64,000 bases of DNA from positions 450,001 to 514,000 of the forward strand of contig NZ_CP150203.1 in NCBI RefSeq assembly GCF_037969725.1, read 5' to 3'. The notes beneath the pieces are model-generated. The model saw only the letters and a program-made list of their open reading frames with translations, made no database searches and was not told the origin of the DNA. The position numbers and the translations under genes are program-made. Positions within the stretch are counted from its first letter, which is position 1; every line of letters starts with the position of its first letter. Positions 52,595-61,816 of this stretch are shown one piece after another. The stretch is from Paenibacillus sp. FSL W8-0426. GTDB lineage: Bacteria; Bacillota; Bacilli; Paenibacillales; Paenibacillaceae.

Positions 52595-52642
52595 AAAAGC
52601 CGATGCAAGTTCTTCCATAGGAAGAGCCGCATCGGCTTTTTT
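52595..52642. terminator. Bidirectional terminator
   Basis: The outer stem AAAAGCCGATGC (52595-52606) with GCATCGGCTTTT (52629-52640) contains an inner hairpin; T run follows in plus, and the minus orientation also ends in T. It separates sdaAA from the convergent amylase gene. Confidence 0.85.
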
Positions 52643-52655
52643 GAGCATGGGGCAC

Positions 52656-54419
52656 TCACTCGGGTTTCAGCGGCGTGGTTCCCAGAACGGCATATCCATA
52701 GGCGGGAAGCTCCACGGCGAGCGTGCCTCCTTCCAGGGCGATCCGGTGATCGCTCTCCAACAAATCGGCCCATTCTCCTTCGCCTGCTTCAAGCTCGAAC
52801 ATGGCCGTTTCTTCGGAGCGGTTGAATAACACGAGAATGCGTTCCTCGTCGCTTTGCCGCTCCAGCACCAGCTGGCTGCCGCCTGGGCTTGCTTGCGGGA
52901 AGCGGATGCTGCCTTTCGCACGCAGGGCGGGATGGGCATGGCGAAGCGCAATGATTGTTTTGTAGAAGTCCAGCAGCTCTCGATCTTGCTTCGCTTCGTC
53001 CCATTCCATGCATCTGCGGCATTCGGGATCTCCCCCGCCCTCCAGACCGATTTCATCCCCGTAATAGATGCAGGGGGCTCCCATGTAGCTGAACTGGAAC
53101 AAGGCTGCCAGCTTCATCTTGCGTTTATCCCCTTGAGCCAACGTGAGCAGCCTTGGCGTATCGTGGCTGTCCAGCAGGTTGAATGCAACCTCGCTGGCCT
53201 GGTGTACATATCTGGACAATTGTTTTGCCATGGCATGCACGAATTGATCCGCATGCATCTTGCCCATCACAAAAAAGCGGTTAACGGCTTCGGTGAACGG
53301 ATAATTCATCGCGGCGTCGAATTGGTCGCCCTGCAGCCATGCCGAAGCTTCGTTCCACACTTCGCCCAAAATGTAGGCATCCGGGTTGGCTTGCTTGACC
53401 ACGCGCCGGAAATCCTGCCAGAACGCATTGTCGACTTCGTCGGCCACGTCCAGCCGCCATCCGTCCGCTCCGACATCCTTGATCCAATACTCCGCGACCT
53501 TGAGCAGATATTCCTTGACCTCGGGATTTTCCGTGTTCAGCTTCGGCATATGCGGCTCAAAACCGAAAGTATCGTACGTGGGTACGCCGTCCTTCACGTC
53601 AAGTGGAAACTCGTGAACGTGAAACCAGTTCGCATAACGGGATTTCGACCCGTTCTGTTGTACGTCGACGAAGGGAGCGAACGTTTTGCCGGAATGGTTG
53701 AACACCGCATCGAGCAGCACCTTGATTCCGCGCTTATGGCACTGTTCCACCAGGCGTTTGATCGTTTCCGCATCTCCGAAATGGCGATCCACTTTCAGAT
53801 AATCTTCCGTATCGTACTTGTGGTTTGTGGTTGCTTGGAAAATCGGAGTGAAATAGATGGCCGTGATGCCGAGCTCGCTCAAATAATCGAGATGGTCCAT
53901 GACACCCTGCAAATCTCCGCCGAAAAAGTTGAAAGGCGTAGGATCGCTGCCCCATGGTTCAATGTCCTTCGGATTCCGGGAAGGATCGCCATTGGCGAAT
54001 CGTTCGGGGAATATTTGATAGAATACGGCGTCTTTGACCCAATCCGGCGGTTCAAAAACGGCTCCGGGATGTATGTACGGGAACTGGAACATGCGGCCGG
54101 GATCGTCAGGCTCCTCCTCTTGAAAGTCGGTTTCGGTCATCCAGATCTGCTCTTGCCCGCTTTTGAGCAAAAAGGCGTACTTCAGCCGATGATAGGGCGG
54201 CTTGACCTCTCCTTCGAAGTAATCAAACATGGAATCGGAGGCATACTTGCTTAAAGGAATCAAGGCACTCGTTTCTTCCCAGGCATATTTGTCCCCGGTC
54301 AGCGCAAGGGCCTCGGTGAGATCGTCTTTTTTGGCGCGAAGCCGGAGACGAATCGTATCTTTGTCGTAGGCATAGGCCCAATTGCGTTTGGATTGGTGAT
54401 AGATGGCTTCCAGCAGCAT
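52656..54419 (-). CDS. GH13 neopullulanase/cyclomaltodextrinase-type glucosidase
   Basis: A 587-residue GH13 enzyme. The N-terminal 120 residues form a CBM34-like domain. The barrel contains the catalytic nucleophile D in GWRLDVADEV, acid/base E in LGEVWNEA and the third D in LLDSHDTPR. PPDWVKDAVFYQIFPERFANGD is the family signature. No signal peptide, so cytoplasmic, which fits cyclodextrin or maltodextrin use. The start at 54419 has GGAGGA 10 nt upstream. It stands alone on the minus strand. Confidence 0.93.
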   Translation of the reverse strand: MLLEAIYHQSKRNWAYAYDKDTIRLRLRAKKDDLTEALALTGDKYAWEETSALIPLSKYASDSMFDYFEGEVKPPYHRLKYAFLLKSGQEQIWMTETDFQEEEPDDPGRMFQFPYIHPGAVFEPPDWVKDAVFYQIFPERFANGDPSRNPKDIEPWGSDPTPFNFFGGDLQGVMDHLDYLSELGITAIYFTPIFQATTNHKYDTEDYLKVDRHFGDAETIKRLVEQCHKRGIKVLLDAVFNHSGKTFAPFVDVQQNGSKSRYANWFHVHEFPLDVKDGVPTYDTFGFEPHMPKLNTENPEVKEYLLKVAEYWIKDVGADGWRLDVADEVDNAFWQDFRRVVKQANPDAYILGEVWNEASAWLQGDQFDAAMNYPFTEAVNRFFVMGKMHADQFVHAMAKQLSRYVHQASEVAFNLLDSHDTPRLLTLAQGDKRKMKLAALFQFSYMGAPCIYYGDEIGLEGGGDPECRRCMEWDEAKQDRELLDFYKTIIALRHAHPALRAKGSIRFPQASPGGSQLVLERQSDEERILVLFNRSEETAMFELEAGEGEWADLLESDHRIALEGGTLAVELPAYGYAVLGTTPLKPE

Positions 54420-54518
54420 GTGATGCATTCCTCCAATCATAATGAACATGAACCGACGTGATATCGGCAGTTTAGGTATAATTGAGATATATTACCTCAA
54501 AGAAGCAGAAAGGAAACG

Positions 54519-55211
54519 ATGATACGCATGAAACCAAAATTGTTATACATTGAGGACGACATCGAAATTTCCGCATGGGTCAGGGATGACCTTGAAGAAC
54601 GAGGATATGACGTCGTTTGGCTCGCAAGCGGCGAAGGAGCCACGGAGGCGGCAAATGGATGCTCCTTGATTATTCTCGACGTGATGCTGCCCGGATTGGA
54701 CGGATTCACGGTAGGGCAACGACTCAAAAAGGAACATCCCGCGGTCCCGATCGTCATGCTTTCGGCCCGGACGTCGATTGACGACAAGCTGCACGGGCTT
54801 GAATTCGCGGACGACTACGTTACCAAACCGTTTCATCCGGATGAGTTGGCCGCCCGAATCGAGGTCCAGTTGCGCAAGTCGGGTACCGCAGTGGCTTCCG
54901 GTCAAACGATCAGGCTGGAGCACCTCTCCATCCATGAGCAGGATCATCGGATCGTCAATGAAGAAACGGGAGAAGAGATTATTTTATCGGGAAAACAGTA
55001 TCACATCTTCGCCTACCTGCTCCGGCACATGGGCATGATCCGAACCAAGGAGCAGATCTACGAAGCGGTATGGAACGAACCTTACCTTGACGGCGACAAG
55101 ACGTTAATGGTGCATATTCGCCATCTGCGGGAGAAGCTGGAGCGCGATCCGGCGAATCCGACGATTTTACAAACGGTGCGCGGCGTTGGATATCGCGTGA
55201 AAAAACCATGA
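54519..55211 (+). CDS. OmpR-family response regulator (LanR/NisR type)
   Basis: A 230-residue regulator. Receiver: EDD at 12-14, phospho-acceptor D in LIILDVMLPGLDG, K in VTKPFHPDEL. The winged-helix C-terminus ends ILQTVRGVGYRVKKP. It overlaps the kinase gene by 4 bases and belongs with the ABC genes 1.6 kb downstream. Direct repeats in front of the ABC operon are its probable target. Confidence 0.9.
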   Translation: MIRMKPKLLYIEDDIEISAWVRDDLEERGYDVVWLASGEGATEAANGCSLIILDVMLPGLDGFTVGQRLKKEHPAVPIVMLSARTSIDDKLHGLEFADDYVTKPFHPDELAARIEVQLRKSGTAVASGQTIRLEHLSIHEQDHRIVNEETGEEIILSGKQYHIFAYLLRHMGMIRTKEQIYEAVWNEPYLDGDKTLMVHIRHLREKLERDPANPTILQTVRGVGYRVKKP

Positions 55212-56740
55212 TTCGCCGTTGGCGGAAACGGACTACAGTAGAAGCGCCCCGCCAGACTCGAAAGGGCAAATCGGAGAACGTGCGCAAGCTCCGGTGGACG
55301 CGTTCCTTGATGTCCCGTTATATTCTGCTCATTTTATGTGCGGTATTATTTGTTCCGGTCGTCCTCCCAATCATTTCTGTAACATATGTCGTCATTGCCA
55401 ACTACACAAACCATCATGTGGACCAGACTCCGTATGGCGATGCAACGGGATTCGGGAAAATGTGGATCGGCGAAGGTCGGAGGCTGGACGGGGTTCCCCC
55501 GAAGGAAGTGGATGCACGGCTAAGGAAGCTGCATGACGATTATCCCGAGTCTTCGATATACCGGGTTAACGGCAAAGGGGAGACCGAGCTAATTCTGCCA
55601 GGAACCGGCGTGGAAGTGGCTGCAACGAAAAATGCAGCTAAAGCGGAGACTCGATTAAAGTGGATGCTTGGCGAACAGCGAACGGAAGTTACCCTTATTC
55701 CCGCTGTCTGGGAAGCGTCCGACATGCTGCAGTTCATGAAGGATGCTTCCTACCGCGACCCGTTGACGGCGGTCGCTTTTGTGGGCGGTGGGAATGTAGA
55801 CAAAGGGCAGGGGTTTATGGTCATCGAGATGCCGCGACATATGTTGGAGATGCAGCGCAGCGAACCTTGGGAGTTTTTGTATTTGCTCACGTTTATGGGC
55901 ATCGTGTTCCTGTTCTTTATCTTGATGTCGGTCCTGTTCTTTGCCCGCATTCGCAAGCGGCTGATCCGGCTGCAAACGGCGATGGTGGATCCGGGCAAAG
56001 AAGGCATTCCGCTGCCTGTCAACGTCCGTGCATCAGATGAAATCGGCCAGCTGGAGGAATCGTTTAATCAGATGGTGCACCAACTAACGGATAGCCGGCA
56101 CCGGGAGCGGGAAGAGGAACAGCTGCGCAAGCGGCTTGTGGCTGGGCTTTCCCATGATTTGCGCACGCCGCTTACCGTCATCCGGGGCCATATGCATGCT
56201 TTGCACAAGGAAGCGCTCAGCGAAAACGGGCTCCGTGCGTTGATGCGAATGGAAGCTAAAATGGACGACCTGGGCGGACTCATTGACAACATGCTCTCTT
56301 ACAATTTGTTGGCGAGCGGAAAATATACGCTGAAGCTGGAGGATAAGGACGTTTTGCGTATCGTGAGGGAAATGGCGGCATCCTGGTATCCGGTATGGGA
56401 GAGGGAACAATTCGAGATCGACATTGATCTGCCGGACGAATCTTTGATTTGGCGCGTGGATGAACAGGGATTCAGGCGCGTGCTGGACAATCTGTTTCAA
56501 AATGCGGTGCGGCATGCAGCCGCAGGCCGGTACATCGGCATCGCCACGGAAGAAATCAAGGGTCAACGGGTCATCGTCGTGCGTGATGCCGGCCCAGGCA
56601 TGCAGAAGGAGTCCGAGACCAGAGGAACGGGGCTTGGTTTATCCATCGTCGATCTGCTCATTCGCGAAATGGGGCTGCGCAAGCGCGTGGAAAGTTCGGC
56701 GCAAGGTGTTGCGATTTATATCTACAGCGGCGTTAACTAG
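55208..56740 (+). CDS. Sensor histidine kinase of the ABC-transporter module
   Basis: A 510-residue kinase. The first 35 residues are basic and Thr/Arg/Lys-rich; TM1 is at about 39-62, with an extracellular loop of roughly 160 residues, TM2 near 225-247, then HAMP, HisKA (GLSHDLRTPLTVI), and an ATPase domain with NAVRHAAAG and GTGLGLSI. Two-component systems linked to a three-gene ABC exporter in Paenibacillus often sense peptide antibiotics; the ligand here is inferred from that context. Confidence 0.9.
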   Translation: MIRRWRKRTTVEAPRQTRKGKSENVRKLRWTRSLMSRYILLILCAVLFVPVVLPIISVTYVVIANYTNHHVDQTPYGDATGFGKMWIGEGRRLDGVPPKEVDARLRKLHDDYPESSIYRVNGKGETELILPGTGVEVAATKNAAKAETRLKWMLGEQRTEVTLIPAVWEASDMLQFMKDASYRDPLTAVAFVGGGNVDKGQGFMVIEMPRHMLEMQRSEPWEFLYLLTFMGIVFLFFILMSVLFFARIRKRLIRLQTAMVDPGKEGIPLPVNVRASDEIGQLEESFNQMVHQLTDSRHREREEEQLRKRLVAGLSHDLRTPLTVIRGHMHALHKEALSENGLRALMRMEAKMDDLGGLIDNMLSYNLLASGKYTLKLEDKDVLRIVREMAASWYPVWEREQFEIDIDLPDESLIWRVDEQGFRRVLDNLFQNAVRHAAAGRYIGIATEEIKGQRVIVVRDAGPGMQKESETRGTGLGLSIVDLLIREMGLRKRVESSAQGVAIYIYSGVN

Positions 56741-56763
56741 TGACATCCCCGGGAACACGTTTT

Positions 56764-56780
56764 TTAAACTAAACTTAAAC
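56764..56780 (+). promoter_or_regulatory. Direct repeat TTAAAC with 11-bp period, candidate response-regulator site
   Basis: TTAAAC at 56764-56769 and again at 56775-56780, one helical turn apart, is the usual layout for OmpR-family dimers. It lies 60 bases before the ABC gene start. Confidence 0.5.
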
Positions 56781-56839
56781 TTCGGGCACCCCGGCTTTTA
56801 ACCTTGAGCCTTTAATATGGGTTTCGAGGTGATTAAACC

Positions 56840-57754
56840 ATGAGCGAAAACATTATTCAAACCGCCAACCTGTGGAAAACATATCGCGACCGCGCAGCGG
56901 TCCGGGAACTTGATTTGACGATTAAAAAAGGAGACATCTACGGTTTCCTCGGCCCGAACGGCGCCGGCAAAACAACGACGATCCGCATGCTGCTCGGCCT
57001 GATCAAGCCGACGAAGGGCGTCATTCGCATCTTTGATAAAGACATCCGCAAGGATCGCATGGACATTTTGCGGCGTGTGGGCTCGCTCGTCGAATATCCG
57101 TCCTATTACGGGCATCTGAATGCGGTCGAAAATTTGGAAGCCCTGCGCCGGATTTTGGGCGCACCCAAATCGCGGATTAGCGAAGTGCTCTCGATTGTTG
57201 ACCTGACTCGGGACGCCAAACGGTCAGTCAAAGGGTATTCGCTGGGCATGAAGCAGCGTCTCGGCATTGCCAGCGCGCTGCTGTGCCAGCCGGAGCTGCT
57301 CATTTTGGACGAGCCGACGAACGGTCTGGACCCGGCAGGCATTCAAGAGATCCGCGAACTGATCAAACGCATGCCCTTGGAACACGGCATCACGGTCCTC
57401 GTGTCCAGTCACTTGCTCAGCGAAGTGGAGCAGATGGCCAGCCGGGTCGGCATTATCCGTGACGGGAAAATGGTCTTGCAGGACACTATCGCGAACTTGC
57501 ATAACCAGACAGGCAGTTCCATCTGCCTGACGGTATCGGAGCCGGAAGAAGCGATGAAGCTGGCGCGGGAGCAAGGACAGTTCGGCCAACGCCAGGGGTC
57601 AATGCTGACGTTCCCTTACATGGACGATAGCGCCATCGCCTTGCTCGTTCGCCGCCTGGTGGAACGGGATCATGCGGTGTATCGCGTGGAGGAGCATCGC
57701 CAATCCTTGGAGGACCTCTTCATGCGCGTGATCGGCGAGGGGGCTTCCATATGA
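56840..57754 (+). CDS. ABC transporter ATPase, lantibiotic immunity (LanF/BcrA) type
   Basis: A 304-residue ATPase. Walker A GPNGAGKTT, signature YSLGMKQRLGI, Walker B LLILDEPTNGLDP and the H-loop SSHLLSE are present. The C-terminal part contains the LanF/BcrA extension that ends in VEEHRQSLEDLF. It is probably the motor of the two permeases that follow and of a self-protection or resistance exporter. Overlap with the next gene is 4 bases. Confidence 0.9.
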   Translation: MSENIIQTANLWKTYRDRAAVRELDLTIKKGDIYGFLGPNGAGKTTTIRMLLGLIKPTKGVIRIFDKDIRKDRMDILRRVGSLVEYPSYYGHLNAVENLEALRRILGAPKSRISEVLSIVDLTRDAKRSVKGYSLGMKQRLGIASALLCQPELLILDEPTNGLDPAGIQEIRELIKRMPLEHGITVLVSSHLLSEVEQMASRVGIIRDGKMVLQDTIANLHNQTGSSICLTVSEPEEAMKLAREQGQFGQRQGSMLTFPYMDDSAIALLVRRLVERDHAVYRVEEHRQSLEDLFMRVIGEGASI

Positions 57755-58467
57755 CAGGGCGGGCGCTATTTTCCGATTGGCTGAAGATACGCGGCAAGGG
57801 CATTTGGTTTCTCGTTTTTCTGGCACCGATCGGACTGACCGCGATGCAGGCGCTGAACTTCGGTTTGAGGCTCGATTACTTGAAGGAACAATACGCAGCC
57901 GATCTGTGGGGAGGGCTGCTCGAAAACGTGGTGATGTTCGTGCCGCTCGCCCTGATGTTGGGCGCAACGGTGCTCAGTTCGATGATCGCGGGCGTTGAGC
58001 ATGAACAGGGTTCATGGAAGCAGCTTTTGGCCATGCCGATCTCCAGAACGGCCGTATACACGGGCAAATTTTTGCTTGCTTGCGTGCTGCTGATCATTTC
58101 GTGTTTGTTGCTGACCGCTGGCATCGTCGTCCTTGGATTGGTGCTTGGATTCGATGCGGGAAGTATTCCGTGGGGACAGGCGATCACGCTCGGATTGATG
58201 CCGCTTGCTGGGGCGCTGCCGGTATTGTCGCTTGAATTTTGGTTGACCACGGTCAGCAAAAACCAGGCGCTGCCGGTAACCCTTGGCATTGTTTTGGCCA
58301 TCGTAGGCTTGTTTTCGTTGTCCCTTTCCCCATATTTCCCGCTCGCTTGGTCTCTGATGGCTTGGAGCGGTCCGAACCCCTTGATGTTTGCGGGTATGGG
58401 CATTGGTGCGGGATTGCTGATCCTGCTGCTTGGCATGGTCCACTTCAGTCGAAAGGATGTGGCCTAG
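57751..58467 (+). CDS. ABC-2 permease, LanE type
   Basis: A 238-residue permease with six predicted TM helices. The loop EHEQGSWKQLLAMPISRTAVYTGKFL is typical of LanE/BcrB-like permeases. It overlaps the ATPase gene by 4 bases (ATGA) and is one base before the next permease. Confidence 0.88.
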   Translation: MTGRALFSDWLKIRGKGIWFLVFLAPIGLTAMQALNFGLRLDYLKEQYAADLWGGLLENVVMFVPLALMLGATVLSSMIAGVEHEQGSWKQLLAMPISRTAVYTGKFLLACVLLIISCLLLTAGIVVLGLVLGFDAGSIPWGQAITLGLMPLAGALPVLSLEFWLTTVSKNQALPVTLGIVLAIVGLFSLSLSPYFPLAWSLMAWSGPNPLMFAGMGIGAGLLILLLGMVHFSRKDVA

Positions 58468-58468
58468 G

Positions 58469-59203
58469 ATGAACTTTGCGACGACATATTTTCGAATCCT
58501 CTCGTCCGAGCGGCTGAAAATGGGGAAATCGCCGATATGGCTCCTGATTCTCGTCAGCCCGCTGCTTGCGCTGCTGCTTGGGATCACCGCCACGCCGGGC
58601 GGAAACTGGGCCGTGTTGATGAACGCGATGCTTTCCTTGCACGGCTTGCTGTTATTTCCTATGTTAACGGGCGTGTTTGCCTCGTTCGTCTGCCGCTTCG
58701 AACATGCCGGCGGCGGATGGAAACAAATGCTTGTCCTCCCGCTGACGCGCACAGGCGTATACTCAGCCAAATTGACCGTCGTGATGGTACTGCTTGCACT
58801 CACGCAGTGTTTGATGCTCGGGTCCATCGTGCTTGGAGGCATGTTCCATGGCTTTACGCAGCCTGTCCCGTGGGGACTCCTTGCAGGCCATCTGCTGCTG
58901 GGACTGTTCGCCGCTCTGCCGTTAGCTGCTTTGCAAATGTTCGTATCGTTGGTGTGGAGCAGCTTCGCCGCACCGCTCGCGTTGAATTTCGGCCTGACCG
59001 TGCCGAATATTCTGATCATCAATTCGGCGACTTATGGTCCGTATTATCCATGGGTGCAGCCGATGCTGTTGATGATGCCGACAGGAAGCGGCGGCTTTGG
59101 CGCGTATAATGTGCCGCTCGGCACGTTGATTGCCGTGGTTGGCGGAAGCGCGGTATTTTTCCTGCTGATCGGGCTGCTGTATTTCCGGCGTAAAGAAATT
59201 TGA
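58469..59203 (+). CDS. ABC-2 permease, LanG type
   Basis: A 244-residue six-helix protein. Its loop CRFEHAGGGWKQMLVLPLTRTGVYSAKL is homologous to that of the previous permease, which indicates that the two are paralogues. The start at ATG 58469 is chosen with AAAGGA upstream. Together they give the two-permease plus ATPase layout of lantibiotic immunity transporters. Confidence 0.88.
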   Translation: MNFATTYFRILSSERLKMGKSPIWLLILVSPLLALLLGITATPGGNWAVLMNAMLSLHGLLLFPMLTGVFASFVCRFEHAGGGWKQMLVLPLTRTGVYSAKLTVVMVLLALTQCLMLGSIVLGGMFHGFTQPVPWGLLAGHLLLGLFAALPLAALQMFVSLVWSSFAAPLALNFGLTVPNILIINSATYGPYYPWVQPMLLMMPTGSGGFGAYNVPLGTLIAVVGGSAVFFLLIGLLYFRRKEI

Positions 59204-59219
59204 ACGCAGGTACAGGTCG

Positions 59220-60209
59220 ATGAAAATGAATACAACTATAAAACGTTTGCGGGCCGTGGTCTTGAAAATCATATTGCTCCTTGTCTCATTCATTGTTCTG
59301 TGGGTGGTTATTCACCAAGTGCTTACAGCTTATGAGAAAGGAAAGTATCCTCCCATGGGGACATTCATCGAAGTAAACGGTGAAAAGATGCATGTCTACG
59401 CGAAAGGCGCCGGGAAGCAAACGATCGTGTTGTTGAGCGGACTCGGTACGCCGGCCCCCGTGCTGGATTTTGAACCGTTGATCAACGAGCTGGCTGAGAG
59501 GAACAAAGTGGTTATCGTGGAGGGCTTTGGTTACGGCTGGAGCGATGTGACCCACAAGGAGCGGACCGTGGAGAACATCGTGGAGGAGCTGCGAACGGCT
59601 TTGAAAAAGTCAGGGATCGAAGGTCCTTATATTTTGATGCCCCATTCCATGTCTGGTATCTACAGCATGTACTACGCCAACCGTTATCCGGATGAGGTCA
59701 GGGCGGTCATTGGCATCGATCCAACATTGCCCCAGGCGTTGGCATACTTTGGCGAGAGCGCGCCTACCGCACCTTCGTACATGGGCCTGGCAGCTCCGAC
59801 CGGCGTGATCAGGCTGGCTATGCTCATCAATCCGGCAGACTTTTTGCCAAGGGCGGAAGAGGGGCTGTACTCGGTTGCGAATCTTGATAAGATGAGGGCA
59901 ATTACGGCATGGAAGGGAACCAACCGAAACATCATCGATGAAACGAACGAAATTGGCAGTAACGTGGCCAAGACCGCCGACATGGCATTTCCCCCGGATG
60001 TTCCCGTCCTGATTTTTACAACAAAAGAAAACAGGGAGGCAAAGGATGGAAAGACCAACGTGACGTTCTATCAGACTCAATTGCCGGACGATTCTGTCAG
60101 CCGAATCATCGTCATGGAAGGCGGCCATTACCTTCACTGGACGAAATACAAGGAAATAAGCCTGGCAGTCGAGCAGTTTACGTCGGACATTTCCGAGAAA
60201 GGGAACTGA
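59220..60209 (+). CDS. Alpha/beta-fold hydrolase
   Basis: A 329-residue protein. A TM helix at about 12-34 anchors it; the alpha/beta hydrolase domain follows. The nucleophile elbow is PHSMSG, preceded by YILM; the catalytic histidine is in MEGGHYLHW near the end. The ATG at 59220 has no convincing ribosome site, only a purine-rich stretch. It starts 16 bases after the ABC genes and may be read from the same transcript. Substrate unknown. Confidence 0.82.
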   Translation: MKMNTTIKRLRAVVLKIILLLVSFIVLWVVIHQVLTAYEKGKYPPMGTFIEVNGEKMHVYAKGAGKQTIVLLSGLGTPAPVLDFEPLINELAERNKVVIVEGFGYGWSDVTHKERTVENIVEELRTALKKSGIEGPYILMPHSMSGIYSMYYANRYPDEVRAVIGIDPTLPQALAYFGESAPTAPSYMGLAAPTGVIRLAMLINPADFLPRAEEGLYSVANLDKMRAITAWKGTNRNIIDETNEIGSNVAKTADMAFPPDVPVLIFTTKENREAKDGKTNVTFYQTQLPDDSVSRIIVMEGGHYLHWTKYKEISLAVEQFTSDISEKGN

Positions 60210-60231
60210 AAAGCGACGGTTGGGCGCAAAA

Positions 60232-60283
60232 AAACAATAAGCCAGGGCCCCGTACAGCGAGGGGTGTCCTGGCTTATTGTTTT
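60232..60283. terminator. Long bidirectional terminator
   Basis: A perfect 15-bp outer stem (60232-60246 with 60269-60283) with an additional inner GC helix, T run on both sides. It serves the hydrolase gene and the convergent ldh-like gene. Confidence 0.88.
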
Positions 60284-60299
60284 ATGTTATGAAAAATCG

Positions 60300-61253
60300 T
60301 TATGCCAACGTTAATCGACGGATGCTCCCGGACAAAATGCTGCACGAACGTTCGAATTTCTCACATTCCGTTTCATGGAGATGCAGCTCGATGATTTCCT
60401 GGATGCCATTGCCACTAATAATGGCTGGTACCCCAACGCAAACGTCTTTCTGTCCGTATTCCCCGTCCAGAATGGCGGATACGGCAATGATTTTGTGCTC
60501 GTCGTTCAGGATGGAACGCGTAATATGGGCGAGGGCGTTGCCGATACCAAACTGCGTGGAGCCTTTGCGCGTGAAAATTTCCCATCCCGCATCCTTCGTT
60601 TTGCGGGCGATATCATCGAGATCGAGATGTTTGAAACGCTCCTTGTGCTGCTCCAAAATGTGCATGATCGGCTTGCCGCCGATCGTCACATGGGACCAGG
60701 CGACGAACTGGGACTCGCCATGTTCCCCGAGGGCATATCCGTGCACGCTGCGCGGATCAATGGAGAACACTTCGGACAGCAAGGTTTTGAGCCTGGATGA
60801 GTCGATGGAAGTTCCCGTGCCGATGACGCGTTCGCGCGGCAAGCCCGACAGCTTCCAAACCATATAAGTGACGACGTCAACCGGGTTAGCTGCAACGACA
60901 AAAATACCCTGGAACCCGCTGTCCATGATCGGAAGCACGATATCTTTGGTGATGGCCTCGGCCTCTTCCAGAAGGTCAAGGCGTGTCTGCCCCGGCTTGG
61001 GGTTGGCTCCGGCCGTAAGCACAATAACGTCCATGCTGGTGCAATCGGCATACGTTCCCGCGTACACCTTGGTGCGATTGTGCGTAAAGTCCATGCAATG
61101 GGAAAAATCGAGCGCTTGCGCAACTGCGCGGTCGTATGTCCGGTCAACCATCATGATTTCCCTGCATATGGACTGATTAATCATTGAATAAGCACAACTT
61201 GAACCAACCAAACCCGCCCCGATCACCGCTACTTTACCTGATCTGCCTAACAC
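60300..61253 (-). CDS. Lactate/malate dehydrogenase-family oxidoreductase with altered substrate loop
   Basis: A 317-residue protein. The NAD site GAGLVGSS, the catalytic pair in VDRTYD and GEHGES (H and D/E), and [13 protein letters not shown] all mark the LDH/MDH family. The loop residue that specifies lactate (Q in GANQKPGETR) is Pro here, in [13 protein letters not shown], so lactate may not be the best substrate. Start at GTG 61253 is preferred because GGAGG is 9 nt upstream; TTG 61262 is too close. Known relatives include 2-hydroxy-acid dehydrogenases. Confidence 0.82.
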   Translation of the reverse strand: MLGRSGKVAVIGAGLVGSSCAYSMINQSICREIMMVDRTYDRAVAQALDFSHCMDFTHNRTKVYAGTYADCTSMDVIVLTAGANPKPGQTRLDLLEEAEAITKDIVLPIMDSGFQGIFVVAANPVDVVTYMVWKLSGLPRERVIGTGTSIDSSRLKTLLSEVFSIDPRSVHGYALGEHGESQFVAWSHVTIGGKPIMHILEQHKERFKHLDLDDIARKTKDAGWEIFTRKGSTQFGIGNALAHITRSILNDEHKIIAVSAILDGEYGQKDVCVGVPAIISGNGIQEIIELHLHETECEKFERSCSILSGSIRRLTLA

Positions 61254-61816
61254 CTCGTTCAACCTCCGTTTTCGAATATAATCCGTTCATAACATGCATT
61301 ATGTTAAGTAAGGTCTTATAAAATATGTCGGATTCCAAATATACGTTACATAAGATAACACATGAAAATGCTTTACAGCAATGATTTCCGTTATCGCGGG
61401 AGCGTAGTGGGGTAATGAGGTTAACAAAATTGACACGAATTGCGATGGAAATAGGTAACCTCCCCTTTTTTCGAGGCATGTACCCCTGAAAATGTCTGAT
61501 TTCAGCACGGGTGTCGAAGCAAAATGACAGCATTTGCATTTGCAGCGTTCGACACGACGGCATATGTGGCTTAAGTCGAAACAGGCGGGAATTTTTCGAA
61601 AAAAGCGACTGACAAAAGTTCTTATGAATCCCCAGAAACAGAAGAAAACCGTCAAAGGGATTATTCCATGAATTCACGAATACATACGGCAAATGCTGAA
61701 AACAGCATGATTGAGCTTGTTTAACTGTTGCCCGATCCGATGAACGTTCCCCAAGAGGAACGCTGAAGCCATGTCCTTTGGTAGTCAAAGACTTCGATAA
61801 CGGGAGGGAATTTCAA
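61254..61816. other. Divergent intergenic region
   Basis: About 560 bases with no supported gene. It should hold promoters for the minus-strand dehydrogenase and the plus-strand regulator-like gene. A long stem-loop can be drawn between ACCCCTGAAAA near 61482 and TTTCAG...GGGT near 61500-61511. The 184-codon minus-strand frame that crosses it has no ribosome site and an unnatural composition. Confidence 0.55.

Noticed and set aside
52854..54254. 466-codon plus-strand frame opposite the GH13 gene
   Set aside because: It mirrors the GH13 enzyme in codon positions, has a long Arg/His/Leu-rich composition without family features, and the minus-strand gene has all catalytic motifs.
61234..61788. 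184-codon minus-strand frame in the gap before the HTH gene
   Set aside because: No ribosome site, Cys/Phe-rich composition, overlaps the dehydrogenase start; not supported as a gene.
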